A DNA stretch of 64,000 nucleotides, from the NCBI RefSeq assembly GCF_030445035.2, contig NC_080694.1:73733147-73797146 (forward strand), given 5' to 3'. The stretch is from Dasypus novemcinctus (lineage: Eukaryota > Chordata > Mammalia > Cingulata > Dasypodidae). A program made the position numbers and the translations under genes. A model generated the notes under the pieces. The model had not been told where the DNA came from and ran no database searches. It saw nothing but the letters and a program-made list of their open reading frames with translations. Shown here piece after piece: positions 11,636-23,057 of the stretch; the stretch's first letter is position 1, and each line of letters starts with the position of its first letter.

Positions 11636-12630
11636 CGGGCGCCGGGGGGGCCCGATTCCAGCCGGTCCTCGGGCTGGCCCTGCACGCTCGGCTGCGGGGC
11701 GAGAGCCAGGCGGGCTGAGGAGCGGGCCACGCGCTCACAGGCTGGGCCCGCGCAGGCAGGGCACACCGCACACAGGGTCGCCCGCGCACTCACGCACACT
11801 CACGCACATGATCGCACTACACACTTGAACACACACAGTTGCACCCTTGCACACTCAGGCACTCAGTCGCGCACACAGGGGAGGCCTCCGCGTGCATCTC
11901 TGGTGGCCGCCGTCCCCTCGCCCGCGTTCTGAAAGGAGTCACACACCTGCCACCAGTGGAGACGAGAAAGAGCAGAGGAGAGTGAGGACGGGGGACCCGC
12001 ATCCCAGGGCGGCGTCAGGCCCTCTGCGCCCCCACCCCTGACGGGTCACCGTTCCTTCCCATCCCCCACAGACACTCGCAGAGGAAAGAAGGGCTGGCCT
12101 CTCGCTGCCCACGGTGGAGGGAAATCGCTCTTCTCTGGGGGGGCGGAGGGGACGAGGCCACCCCAGGCTCCTGGCAATGCCACCCGCTGTCTCCAGGGAG
12201 ACTGGTGTATCAGCCAGCCCAGGGCCACTGGGCAGGGTTCAGGGGACCTGGGGACCTAGAGAAGATGCTGTGCCCGGCTGTGCAGGCTCAGATGCCCCCG
12301 CGGAGGTGCCCTACCCGCCCCCGCAGCCCCCACACTGTGCCCTGCTGGGGAGGAGGGAGAAGAGCAGAAACGCCAGCATCTGTCTGTGTGATTCTGCACC
12401 TCAGGATAGAAGCCCTGCAGCATTTGCTCTTAGTAATTCCTCCTGCTGCTCTGCAGTGTCGGGGCACTTAGGCTCTTCGTTTTATAAATGAGGTTTTTAG
12501 CTTCCCCAAGTTTACACAAGTGGGAAGGTGGAGTGACGGTGATTGGCAGGGAGGTCTGTGGGTCTCCAGGGCAGGGCTGCTGACAGAAATAGGACCCGAG
12601 CCACGTGTGAGATGTAAACTTTTCTAGTAG
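11636..12630. other. GC-rich flank upstream of TRIM10
   Basis: CpG-rich sequence upstream of the TRIM10 start with a CA/CACG-rich simple stretch at 11,770-11,880. It may include the former TRIM10 promoter and 5' UTR; no specific site is supported. Confidence 0.35.
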
Positions 12631-12634
12631 CCAC

Positions 12635-13640
12635 AGTGTAAAATTTAAAAAGAAATGGGTGAACTTAAATTTTTAAATTTAAAATTTTTATTTAATTCTT
12701 TTAAAAAGATACATAGATCATAAAATATGTTACTTAAACAATATAAGCGGTTTCTATATACCCCACTCCCACCCCCACCCCCCACTCCTGCCGCATCAAC
12801 GACCTCTCTCATCATTGCGGCACACTCACTGCATTTGGTGAATACATTTGGAGCACTGCTATACCACATGGATTATAGTTTACATTGTAGTTTACACTCT
12901 CCCCCAGGTCATTCAGTGGGTTGTGGCAGGTATTTAATGTCCAGCATCTGTCCCTGCAGTATCATTGAGGACAACTCCAAGTCCCGAAAATGCCCCCACA
13001 TCACTCCTCTTCATCTCTCCCTGCCTTCAGCAGCTCCCGTGGCCACTGTCTCAACATCAATGCTAACGATTTCTTCCATTGCTAGAGTCGCAATAGTTCT
13101 ATAGAAGAATACCAGGAAGTCCACTCTAATCCATATTTTATTCCTCCATCCTGTGGACCCTGGAATGGTGATGTCCACTACAGCTCTAAATAGAGAGGGG
13201 CTTAGATCCCACATGGCTGATGGATGCAATTTTCTTGCTTGCAGTTGTAGACTCTTTTGGTTCACTGGTGGTGGTTGACTATCTTCACCTCCCTGTTAGC
13301 TGACCTGGGTAAGTCCAACGAACTGGAGAGTAGGAGCTACAACTGCTGAGGCTCAGGGTCCAGCCGGCACAGACAGTCCAGAGATTAAAGTCTCCTGAGT
13401 GTACACCAACCCCAGCACCAACCACAGGTTCAGTAAAAGTGACAGAAGAGGCATGTGTAGAAAGGTCACATCTGAGTCCAACTCCATCACACTCAGGAGC
13501 ACGAATTCCAAAGTAGGGCCCAGTGGCAAGGCACTGAACTCTAGAGCCATCTGTCATGACTGTAGAACCTGTATGTCTCTGTAGCCATGAATTTAATTTT
13601 AACAATATATTTTATTTAACCCAAAATATCCATAATGTCA
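12635..13640 (-). mobile_element. L1 3' UTR-type sequence, antisense
   Basis: The block at 12,755-13,010 (ATCATTGCGGCACACTCACT, GGTGAATACATTTG, GAGCACTGCTATACCACATG, TCCAGCATCTGTCCCTGCAG) is shared with 49,975-50,220. Both look like the reverse complement of a lineage L1 3' region. The full extent past 13,100 is a guess. Confidence 0.6.
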
Positions 13641-13959
13641 TTTCTACATATGGTCAGTATAAAATATGAATGTGATATTCACATTCTTTCTCATTTGTGC
13701 TAAGTCTTTGAAATCCAGGACACGTCTCAACTCGGACCTGCCACATTTCCATGCCCTAGAATGGGACAGGAAGTCCAGAGCCTGCGTTCCTGGGGGAGGG
13801 GGCAGAAGACAGGGTGGGAGGGGGGCTGATGTGCTCAGCACTCTGAGTGAAAGGGGAAGGCATAACGCTGGGCTGGTCCACGGGAATGGACGGAGGCCGG
13901 TTCTCCCCCAGGTGCAGGCAGGAGACCAGGAACCTGGCGTCTGACCATCCTCCTGTCCT

Positions 13960-14100
13960 GTCCCAGCCTTACTGCTCTCCACTCTGTGGCCTGGGACAGT
14001 CACCCGGCCTCTCAGTTTGCATCACCTTCTCTGTCAAATGACGGTAATGACACCTGGCAACGAGGTGTTGCCAGAATCAGAATATACGAAAATACTAAGC
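13960..14100 (+). mobile_element. MIR SINE fragment
   Basis: CTCAGTTTGCATCACC, TGTCAAATGACGGTAATGAC and the following segment match the MIR core and 3' half. Confidence 0.6.
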
Positions 14101-14690
14101 CCTGGATGAACGTGGCCAGATTTGTTTATTCTTTCCTGAGTTTACTATTTTTTTAATCCACATGAATGAATTGCATGAAGGTCTCTCACCAGCTCTGGAG
14201 ATAGGGATGTGGACAGCAGGGCGGGGGTGCGATGCGCAGTCCCTCCATCGCCCACACGCCCCTGACGGAGCCCCCACCCCCTCGTCCCCGGAAGCCCCTC
14301 GCCTGCCGCTGCCCCTGGGCTCGCCCTGGGCGCCCCATCCTGAAGTCCACGCTCTGCTGCCCACGCAGACAGGAAGCGCGGCCCCTCCCAGCTCTCCCCC
14401 TGCGCGGCAGGAATTCCAGGAAGTCCCACCTCCCTCGGCCTCAGGCTCTTCTCCCCGCCCAGGGCCGGAAGGGCCTGAGGAGCCTGGTGAGGAGCGGGCA
14501 CTGGGTGCTGCCACTCGAGGTGCCGGGAGTGTGACACGCAGCTGGGGGGCACAGGCGGCTCCCCCGACCTTGCCGCTGTGCTCTCGCCTCTTCCTCTCCT
14601 TTGGCTCCTTTGAAAGTGACTCGGTTTGAGGGAAAGGGGGTTCCTGTGCAGGGGAGGGAGCCCGAGGCTGAGGGGCCTGGGAAGGCGCCG
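14101..14690. other. GC-rich sequence upstream of TRIM15 exon 1
   Basis: Open reading frames on both strands are long here only because base composition is GC-rich. No domain was recognised. It may include the degraded promoter and first codons of TRIM15. Confidence 0.3.
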
Positions 14691-14699
14691 CCGAGCCCG

Positions 14700-15060
14700 C
14701 GACGCCCCCACCGTGGTCGGCCGGGAGGGGGCACCTGCCCTGCCTGGGGCCCGGGGGAGGCAGTGACGCCCCGAGCACACACCTGCTGCCGGCCCTGCCT
14801 CCCCCCCGGCCCAGGTGGGCCCAGGACCCCGCAGGCCCTGCCCTTCCCCCTCTGCAAGGAGGAGGGGCGCAGGCACAGGGTCCCTGGCCGCAGGCCCATG
14901 GAGGAGGCGCTGGGAGGAGCCTGGCGAGGAGATCTACGTCTGCGAGGATGACGTGCTCTTGGGTGAGCAGTACAGGGAGAGCCCCCTCCAGGCACACCGC
15001 GTGGGCTCCTCTGTGAGGGGGAAGCTGAAGAGGCTGGAGCCGCTGGGCAACTGCCTACTA
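14700..15060 (+). pseudogene. TRIM15: TRIM15 pseudogene, RING/B-box exon remnant
   Basis: TRIM15 is a RING/B-box/B30.2 protein found at focal adhesions and in antiviral signalling. In frame at 14,730-14,880 the sequence reads CPAWGPGEAVT, HTCCRPCLP, then PFPLCKEE, which follows the human TRIM15 RING exon, but several zinc-binding cysteines are replaced (CxxC is CPAW, CGH is RAH). A frame shift near 14,915-14,930 leads into the B-box frame, EEIYVCEDD...YRESPLQAH, where two further B-box cysteines are lost. The sequence then passes into coiled-coil-like KLKRLEPL and runs into a SINE at about 15,094. No later exons were recognised. Its place between TRIM10 and the class I gene, on the plus strand, agrees with TRIM15. 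The identification is good for the exon, while TRIM26 or another relative is a weaker alternative. Confidence 0.75.
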
Positions 15061-15093
15061 CCTGGGAAGTCCGGGTACCTCCAAGAGGAGTAA

Positions 15094-15305
15094 GACAGCA
15101 AGATGACATGAGGAGATGATGCAGAGAAGAGACAGCGAGGAGACACAAGGAGGGACACTACAAGCAGTAGCAGGGGTGGCTCAAGGAATTGGGCCCCTTC
15201 TTCCCACATGGGAGGTCCCTGGTTCCAGTCCCGGTGGGTTCTAAAAAGAAGACAAATGGGGGAGAAATAAATAAGATGAATCTTTTAAAAAATAAATATT
15301 TATAA
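15094..15305 (+). mobile_element. DAS-like tRNA-derived SINE, degenerate
   Basis: Shows the second monomer of the same SINE seen at 33.75 kb: AGATGACATGAGGAG, a tRNA-like half GGGTGGCTCAAGGAATTGGG...GGTCCCTGGTTCCAGTCCC, and the AAATAAATAAG...TTTTAAAAAATAAA tail. Confidence 0.75.
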
Positions 15306-15429
15306 AAGAGGGGGTCCATACAGCCCTGCAGGGTAGGAAGCCTGGCTTCCCCTGGCCTGTGAGGGGCGCACAGCAGGGCGGGCACATGAGGAAGGGCCTC
15401 AGCTTCTACCCCAGGGGATCCCGAGCTCG

Positions 15430-15985
15430 AGGGGCCCCAGGGGACGTGGCTCCACCTGGCCATGTGGGAGCTCACTCTTAGGGGCCTAGAGCTCCAGCCT
15501 CAGAGGACTCTCCACATGGAGCCAGCCCCGTGGCTGCCCTATGGACCCCCAGTGCAGTGAAGAATTGGCCTCACTGCCGGGAGAACACCACCTAAGAAGG
15601 AAGCCCCTGCTGGCTGTGGGCAAGTGCACCTGGCCCGCAGGATCCACCTGAGCCATGGACAGACCACGACCCTGCACTGGGGTCCAGGGAAAGGAGAGAA
15701 GGGAAGGGCATCCTGCAAGTGCGCCCCTTCTTCTGGAGAAAGGGAGGCACAGAGGAGCCCAGCACTTTAGGAATGTCCCGTGGGGTCGAGGGCACTGCCC
15801 GCTGCCTGCCTCTCAGAGCTGGCTCGTCCTCTGGTCACCAGGTCTTGAAGAGGCTTCCCCAGAAACATCTTGGTGTTAACTCTGCCTTCCCCACATCCAG
15901 GCACCCCCTAGCTCTCATCAGACTCGGGGTGCTCTCAGGATGCTCCCTCCTGTGTTCTCACCCCTTCCATCTCCCCCTCCTGTGT
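15430..15985 (+). repeat. segment duplicated at 53,784-54,340 (copy A)
   Basis: About 550 bp beginning CCCCAGGGGACGTGGCTCC and ending near CACCCCTTCCAT aligns end to end with 53,784-54,340 in the same orientation, with many scattered substitutions and small indels (roughly 85-90 percent identity by eye). Could be a duplicated unique segment or an unnamed interspersed repeat. No coding content recognised. Confidence 0.8.
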
Positions 15986-16559
15986 CTTCCACTATCACAG
16001 AGTGACTTGAGACCCTGTGCCAGACCCTTTCCAGGATGTGGGGATTCCACCAGGAATTTAGTCCAGGATCTTGTTTTTGAAACCTAAATTTTGTGTGAAA
16101 AACTGTATTTAAAACCATGTGTTTTGGTGTTAAGCTGGGTTTTCTTTGCCTCCTGCAGACCTAGAGCCCCTCCCTGGAGTGAGCGCCATCTTCCCTCTAA
16201 ACACTGATCTCCTGGATGTCTCTCTCTGGTGCTCTCTTATCCCTCTTTCATCTCTCCCTTCTTCACAGCCCTGTAGACTCTGGACCAGGTTTCTCTACCC
16301 ACTGGCCTCATCCTTACAGACAGTCTCCTGGAAGCACCAAGCATCTCACGGGTCTCAGGTGCCTTGCTTCAGAATGAAAAACTCAGAGGGGTTTTTCTTC
16401 CCCTATTTTGAATGTTGATCAAGTATATTTCAGTAGTGATGGGTTTGTAACTGAGAGTTAAACATTAACAAATGGTTAGGATCACTGAGTCATTATATAG
16501 AGATGACTTTGTACTTTCCAATGTCTTGTGGAAGAGCCAAAAGTCAACATCTGAAATTA
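15986..16559. other. intergenic, nothing recognised
   Basis: Pyrimidine-rich, no exon or repeat that I can name. Confidence 0.35.
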
Positions 16560-17107
16560 CTGGAACTTGCTGAACTGGAGCCCAGATGCCTTGATTTTTT
16601 GATACTGGTGATAAAACTATGTAACATTTATCTTGTGACTGTAGAAACCTGGTGACTGGCCCCCATTTGTAACCCCCTTGGCTTGTTTTCCAACTTTAAA
16701 GTCTTATGATCACTGGACAGCCTCCTAATGTTTATTAGTGAAGGCACTTGAGCCCCCAGGACTACCCCACCCCAATTCCTAAACTCTCACTAGATGGACC
16801 TTGATCAAGCTAAATTGGCCACCTGACATGGCAGTGGTTCCTGTGACCAGACATGTGGTCAATCTGCACATGCTCAGTAAGCAGTCATCTCAACTTCCTC
16901 ATTCATTAGCATAAAACTGCCTGTCTTTAGGTATTATAAAACAATTATAACTACTGCAGTTAGGAGGGACAGATTCTAGGCCCCTAGACCCTCCGACCTC
17001 CTTGCTTTGCACTTGGCAATAAACTCTTCCTCTCTTTGAAACCTGGTGTCTCAGGAATGGGTTATGGGAACACACTGGGCAGAGAGCTCACCACTATTGT
17101 TCCATAA
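16560..17107 (+). mobile_element. solo LTR-like element
   Basis: About 550 bp starting TGGAACTTGCTG and ending CCATAACA, with a TATAAAA at about 16,936, a CAATAAACTCTTCC polyadenylation signal near 17,020 and a terminal CA. This is the layout of an LTR (U3-R-U5). No convincing target duplication was found, so the ends are approximate. Confidence 0.6.
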
Positions 17108-17204
17108 CAGTTTCTTCAGAAAACTGGGCTATTGAAGAAAGTAGCAGTTTCCCCCACCCGCAGCTAATTTCCAGTTGTATGGAATATGAAAAGGTAAAAG
17201 AATA

Positions 17205-17285
17205 CTGGTTTGTAGGGCCTAATGGTAAGGCCTCTGGTTCTAGACTGGAAGATTGAGGGCTCAGGTTTACCTGCAGTTACTGCCT
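17205..17285 (+). pseudogene. tRNA-Arg-like relic
   Basis: GGCCTAATGGTAAGGC (D arm, A box) and GAAGATTGAGGGCTCAGG (variable and T arm, B box) follow tRNA-Arg(TCG). The anticodon arm still pairs (TCTGG/CTGGA), but the loop TTCTAGA would give anticodon CTA. The T arm and acceptor stem no longer match the consensus, so it is called a pseudogene. Confidence 0.6.
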
Positions 17286-17389
17286 TCATTCTGTGCCCTT
17301 CCTAATCCAGGTTCAGAAGCTCTAGCAGCTTCTGGATTTCACTGCCAGCAGCTGAGGGTCTCATGGGCTCAAGTTTGCTTTTTCTGTGA

Positions 17390-17870
17390 GACCCTCAATG
17401 GAAGAGAATAACATCCTCAGTCAAAGAGCCACTCAGCGCCTACAAGGGCTGGCTCTGGTGAGACTGAGCAACAGGCAGCCTCCTTCTTCCTTTGTAGCTT
17501 CCCTCCAACCTGCAATGATGGTCTGTAAATTTACCTTTTTACCAAATACAGATCCTGCTTCCCTTAATAATTCTGCTGCCAAAACAGTAGCAGAGGTAGT
17601 GCCATCACCAGCGTCATCACTGAGTCTTGACTTATCAACTAAGACATCAGTGGCTGAGTTGTGAACACCCACGTTATTTTGTTTTTTGTTTTTTGTTTAG
17701 AATAGCTACAACATCATCATTTACCATATGAGAGGCAATGTTTCTGCTGCTTAAAAATTCTGTCCTTGGCCCCTAGAGACTCTTTCCTAAGTCTGCGATG
17801 ATAATGGTACCAATAAAATAAGGCAGACGAGCTGTCTCTGCTCTCTCTTCACCAGCTCCTCCTTGAAGTC
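17390..17870 (-). pseudogene. CCT2: CCT2 (chaperonin TCP-1 beta) processed pseudogene fragment
   Basis: Reading the minus strand downward from about 17,860, the translation follows the N-terminal quarter of CCT2 without introns: EERAETARL, a degenerate GPK region with a stop, [31 protein letters not shown], then [17 protein letters not shown] is the conserved ATP-site motif of group II chaperonins. Internal stops, a stretch of scrambled codons at 17,680-17,720 and loss of the rest of the gene show that it is dead. The parent protein is a subunit of the cytosolic TRiC folding complex and has no functional link to this locus. Confidence 0.85.
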
Positions 17871-18399
17871 ATCAACAGGTGCAAGGAAAAGGGATGTGGG
17901 AGGACGGGCAGGCAGGAAAGGGGACACTGGAAACTCCTTCTCTTGGGCTGAGGCCGGGCCAAGGATCTAAGACAAGGTTTCCAGGAACTCTGCACGCCCC
18001 CAATTCCCACCCTGGTGCCTGAGGACCAGGAGGTTTCCCTGCCAGGAAACTTTCCACCTGAAAAGACAAGGCTCCAAATGCTGGAGTCCAAGGGCAGTCA
18101 GGGGAAAGTTCATTTCTTTGTTTTCCCTAAATAGCAATAATAAGCGCCTATTCTCCCAATCCCTATGGACCCTTTCCAACCTACTCTCCTCAATCTCCAG
18201 GGACGTCCTCCTCCTAAACCACTAAACAGTCCACATCTCCTGGTCAGACTCTGCACAATTTCAGATTCTATACAGTGGCTAGCTGAAATCTACAGGAGGA
18301 TACCTGTAGGAATATTTTATCATATTGTTTTTAAAAATCTGCTTTTATTTTCATCCCCATTTTGTGAACCCAAATAAGGAATCAGCCAGGTGCCTGAAA

Positions 18400-19350
18400 T
18401 CCAAAAATCAGAGAAGCCAGCTTCCTTCTTCATCTACAGAAGCCCAGACACCTGGAGGCTTTCCACAATGGATGGCCCCTCTCTCTCCCTTTCCAGATCT
18501 CTGTCACCTTCTACCACTGCTCACAGGCCGTCCCTAAAGCCCATCTGGAAGCCCCGCACTTGCCTTGTGAGGGGTCCACCTCCCCTGACTGCGCTTTTAC
18601 TGGGTGCAGGAGCAGGTGCTCTACGCACCATCGCTGCGTGGGGACCCCGCTGTCCACGGCCACAGCCCCCTTCAGACTCCTCTGAGCCTGGAGGAAGGAG
18701 AGCGGAGTGTACAGGAGCCCACAGTAAAGGTCGGGAAGAGTTTCTTCAGGAGAAATCTGGGTTTCCGCAGAGTTCTGAGAGAGATAAATACGAGGATCAA
18801 ACAAACAGAGCTGCGGCGTTTCAAGACACCTACCAGGACAGCCCTTCCCGCGGCGCTCACCGCAGACCTGCGGAAGGATCGCGCGTCTCCGCTCAGTGCA
18901 ACTCCCCCCACCACGTCCACGCGCGGAAATCGGGAAAACACTCGCAGACCCCTCGGAAGCCACCAAGGCCAGCAGCTCCTAAGCCGGAAACAAAAACTCA
19001 CCCTCGCTGTGCCCCCCAAGTGCCCCGCAGTGTGTCTAGCCGCGAGGGGAGCAGCGAGGCGCTCTGGGGCCAAGACTGCCTTGGGCAAAAGGGGCTGGAC
19101 CTTTTCTGGGCAGTCCTCCTTCCCTTAGGAGGAAGCGCCTGGACTCAGGCCCCTCAAACCCTCACCCTCCTGAGGACGCTTTCCTGCCCTCCCCCTCGCT
19201 CACTTTCTCTCCTTCTCTTCTGTCCTTCTCCCCACCCGCCTCTGTCCTCCTCTGTGGGCGCTTCTCCCTTCCCCTCCCTCCTTCTGTTCTTGAGTGAAGC
19301 TCAGCGCACTCCAGGCCCAGCTTCCCCTCGGTTTACTCTGTGTGTTGAGA
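18400..19350. other. GC-rich block, possible old CpG island or first exon
   Basis: CpG density rises at about 18,600-19,080, with CGCGCGTCTCCGCTCAG and CACGCGCGGAAATCGGG. On the minus strand a donor-like GAGG/GTGAGTT occurs near 19,003. Open frames exist on both strands, but none resembles a known protein. By gene order the TRIM26 5' region would be expected near here; I have no direct evidence for it. Confidence 0.3.
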
Positions 19351-21439
19351 TTCTCCTGTAGCTGATATTTTTATTTTCTGTGTCACTTTCTAATTTCCTT
19401 CCACCCTTGTACCCAGGGCATAAGGTCAAGTGGATAGGTATTTAAAACATAAAAATTGTTTTTCCATTAGGGCTGTGACCATACCAATAGAATTTGAATT
19501 TTCCCCCAAATGAGAGAGGTTTAAGGTCTGATGGAGAATCAGTCTATGTTCACATTCTGGTCAACTTGGGGGGTTCTGTAACCCATTGGCCTCCAAAGCC
19601 AGTGTGCTGTGGGTGGACATGCAGGAGAGTTCCTGGGCTTAGAGCAAAGGTGAGTAAGGATGGAGTTCCAGGGTGGGCATGCTCCGGGCAGATCCAGCAG
19701 TCGGAATGGTTAATTGCAGTTGCTGAGGTTTGGGTAGTGTCTGTAAGGGGATGGGGTGGGGTCTTCTGAGATGTTGATACATAGAAGAGTGAAGGGTCAC
19801 ATATAGCGTGTCCATTGTAGAGAGACTGTGGTCAGTAAACAAAAGGAAGAAGGTGGCAAAGGAGAAGAAGAGGATTTCTTCAGGGTAGAAATCAGAAAGC
19901 TCTCCTTGTAACCACAGGTCCTGAGTGATGTCGAGGTGTTGCTCGAGTGACAGGGAAGACGATGACAAAGCCGGTCAAGTGTGAGGTGAGAACGATGCAA
20001 AACCTGGTGGCCTTGAGTAACAACTTAGAATTGGTGCCTCCAGAGTTAAGTGTAGTTACCACTGAATGGCAGGAAGGAAAGGGGGAGAAATTAGGGGGAA
20101 ACAGGGTCAGTGGTAACTGGAACGTTGTCCCCTTGGTTTCTTGTGACTTTCAAGCGTAGGTGTCTGAGAGGGTCACAGGTGCACTCATCTGAGACTCAGG
20201 ATCTCGTAATTTGCTGTCTGCAGAGGGCAGAGGGGCAGGCTTTAATCTGGAAAAGTGTATCCAGGAAGGGAAGTTTAAAAGTTTTGCTGCAGTGAGAGTA
20301 GTCAGGAGAACAAGAAAAGGACCATCCACTTTGGGGTGAAGGGCTGGGGTGGAAGGCCTTTAGGTCACCCAGGGACCTGGGAGAATAGACAGCAAGGGGA
20401 CAGAAGGTTCCAGCACAGGAAGAGTGGAGTCAGCTGGTGCAGGAATGAGCACATGTGTGTTAGGCCAACTGTATTGCTTTCGAAATATGATGCTTGGGGG
20501 TGTATTGGCAAGGGTGAAAGGGCATCCACACAGGATTTCAAAGGGGCTTGGGAGGTGCGGTTTTCAAGGAATGGTTGGAATTCCATGAGAGTTAAGGGCA
20601 GTGCGTCCCTGGAGTCTGACCCTCCCTGTGAATTTGGTTAAGTGCTGTCTTAGGATCCATTCATCTGCTCGACTTTTCCAGAGGACTGAGGTCTGTAAGG
20701 AACAGGCATCTTCCAGGTAACTCCTAAGGCTCTGCAAACCCCTTTTGTGATGTGAGGTGAAGGCTGTCCCGTTATCTGACTGCAGAGAGCAGGGATGGCC
20801 AAGTCTGGGGATTATTTCTGTTAACAGGATGTTAGTTACATCAGCCTGCTCAGAGGCAATGGAAATGTTTCAACCCATCTGGAGAAGATGTCCACAAAGA
20901 CCAAGAGGTATTTAACCTCCTCACAGGTGGCAGGGGGTAAAGCCTAGTTGCCAGGCTTGTCCTGCCTTAGAGCCTCTAAATTGGTGGGCTGTGAAAGGGA
21001 GAGTTATAGAGCCTCCATGGATATTAGTGTGTTGACAAATAGAGCAGCTTTTGGTAATTTCTTTTAAATGTTTTAGAGTTCAGGGCAGTGTAGAGTTAGA
21101 TAAGAGTTGTGAAAGCAGCTTGTCCTATGTGGTACTGGTTGTGCAGGGAGGTGAGAATGTCGTAGGTTTTTAAATCAGGTGAAACAATCTTCCCATTTTT
21201 CATGAACCACCCCTCCATTTGCATTGCTCCAATAAGGGGAACTTTGAGGTTTCCTCAGGTGTATAAGGGGGGAGGATGTGGAAGTGCTGGAGAATGGGTG
21301 TGGTGGTGGAGTGGGAACCTGAGTGGGGCTGGGGAGCCTGCGCTCTGGCTTCAGTGTCAGCTCAGTTATTGCCAACAGATATGGGGGAATTCGATTCTTG
21401 GAGCCCTTTGCAGGGAATTACAGCAGCATGGGTTGGAAG

Positions 21440-21538
21440 TGATGGCTGATTGGCAGCATCTTGGGGTTTTGGATGTCCATGTGGACTTCTTGCCAGGTTC
21501 CAGATCTATTGGTCCCTGTCTCACTAGCCTGCTTCACT
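21440..21538 (-). mobile_element. truncated LTR, same family as 22,431-23,057
   Basis: On the minus strand starts TGAAGCAGGCTAGT and continues with AGATCTGGAACCTGGC and GTCCACATGGACATC, matching the first 100 bp of the intact solo LTR. It breaks off near the RNase H remnant. Confidence 0.65.
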
Positions 21539-22430
21539 AGCGCATGTCCATGTCGGGTATCAACAGGGAGTTGGTGGTGTGCTGCGCCCAAAGGCGAATT
21601 AGTTTCCAGGCCTGGGGGCTCACTCCTGCCCACAGTACAGGAGGAATGTCAGGAGTGTTAGAGGGATGGGGGTGGTAAGAGGAGAAGGAAGTTGGTTGGG
21701 GAGGATGGGAGAGTGAATGAAATGGAGGAGTGGAGTTTGGATAATATGTCACAGCCTAGGAGGGGGCAGGCCAGGTAGGAACTATGAGGAATTGATGAGA
21801 GAAAGTGACATCTCCTGTTGAACACAGAGAGGTTTGGTAATTAAAGGGAAGAAGGAATGTTGCCAACCCCACAACAGAGGTGGAGGAAGAGGGCAAAGGT
21901 CCTGAGTGCTCTAGGAGGAATGAATATGTGGCCCCGTGTCAGTTAAAAAGGAGGTGGGCTTACTCCAGCCTTGATGCTAACCCTCGGCTTGGACTGACTG
22001 ATGGAGATGTGGGGCCGTTCTGAACCCAGGACCCGTCAGTCGTCTTTCATCAGTTCAAGAAGGTCTGGAAAGGAAGGTCCCATCTCAGGTGCTGTGGGGT
22101 GCACTGGAGAAGCTTGCCTGGAAATGGCTTTTCAGGACAGTCTGACTCCCAATGACCTGTTTGACGACACACCAGGCAAGAACCCAGGGGCCTGGGTCTA
22201 GGGCAGGAGTGAGCCTGGTGCCCGTCCTGTCCACACTTGAAACAGAGTCCCAGGGTGGCTGGAGGGAAGAGGAAGAAACAGGTTTCCTGGAATCGACCCT
22301 GAGGGCAGTAGCTAGGGGGCTCTAGCTGATCCCACTTACACTTTTCCTGTTTGGCTTCCTTTTCTCTATTGTTAAAGACGTGAAGGCTGCTTTAGTCAGA
22401 TGTTTCTGAGGGGTTTGAGGCATCTCTAAC

Positions 22431-23057
22431 TGAAGCAGGCTAGTAAGATAGGAATAGACAGTCTGGAACCTGGCGGAGTCCACGTGGACATCTGGAACCC
22501 CATGATGGCTGCTGGAGGAGCCCCACTCCTGGGATTCTGCTACCCAGAACAAAGACTCCTTCCTGGGACAAGGAAAAGTCCTGGATGTTCTCTAGAAACT
22601 TTATCATTGGGTTCTCTCTAAGGAATTGATGGGTGGGGTAATAATCCAAACAGCAAATAGTTGAAGCCCCCTTCCCTTCTTTAGCAACAGGCTGGAATAA
22701 TTAGCAATTTAAAAGCAAACCACAAGGCTTGAGCACTATCTCTCTCCCTGCTCTTTTGCCTGCAGACCTGTCCTACCTTCTGTGCACTGCTGTTGCCATT
22801 TTCCCCCTGCCATGTGGCCACAAGTAAATCTGGGGACTTATAATCTATAATGGGGAATTGTAGCTTGTAAATTAGCCCTCTTCACCCCTTTTCATCCCCT
22901 TCCTCACTACCTGGGACCCCTGCTCTGCTATTTTCTGTTATTTTCTCCCATTTCCCTTCCCTCCCTACCTGAATAAATTACTGGCCTAACTCACCCCATG
23001 TGCTCTTGAAATTCATTTCTCCAGCATAGCCAGGAACCTAGACAAAATCTGGTAACA
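22431..23057 (+). mobile_element. solo LTR (627 bp) with 5-bp target duplication CTAAC
   Basis: Begins TGAAGCAGGCTAG, ends TCTGGTAACA, and is flanked on both sides by CTAAC (22,426-22,430 and 23,058-23,062). A TGAATAAATTACTGG polyadenylation signal lies at about 22,970. It is the opposite orientation to the ERV it sits in, which it split after that ERV had integrated. Related LTR sequence occurs at 21,440-21,538, 27,631-28,204 and near 33,040-33,097. Confidence 0.9.

Noticed and set aside
14095-14997. 300-codon minus-strand open frame
   Set aside because: GC-rich antisense of the TRIM15 exon and its flank; no recognisable domain, while the plus strand has a clear TRIM15 pattern.
18390-19361. 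323-codon plus-strand open frame
   Set aside because: Low-complexity P/S/R composition from GC-rich DNA, no domain and no homologue that I know; kept only as an unresolved block.
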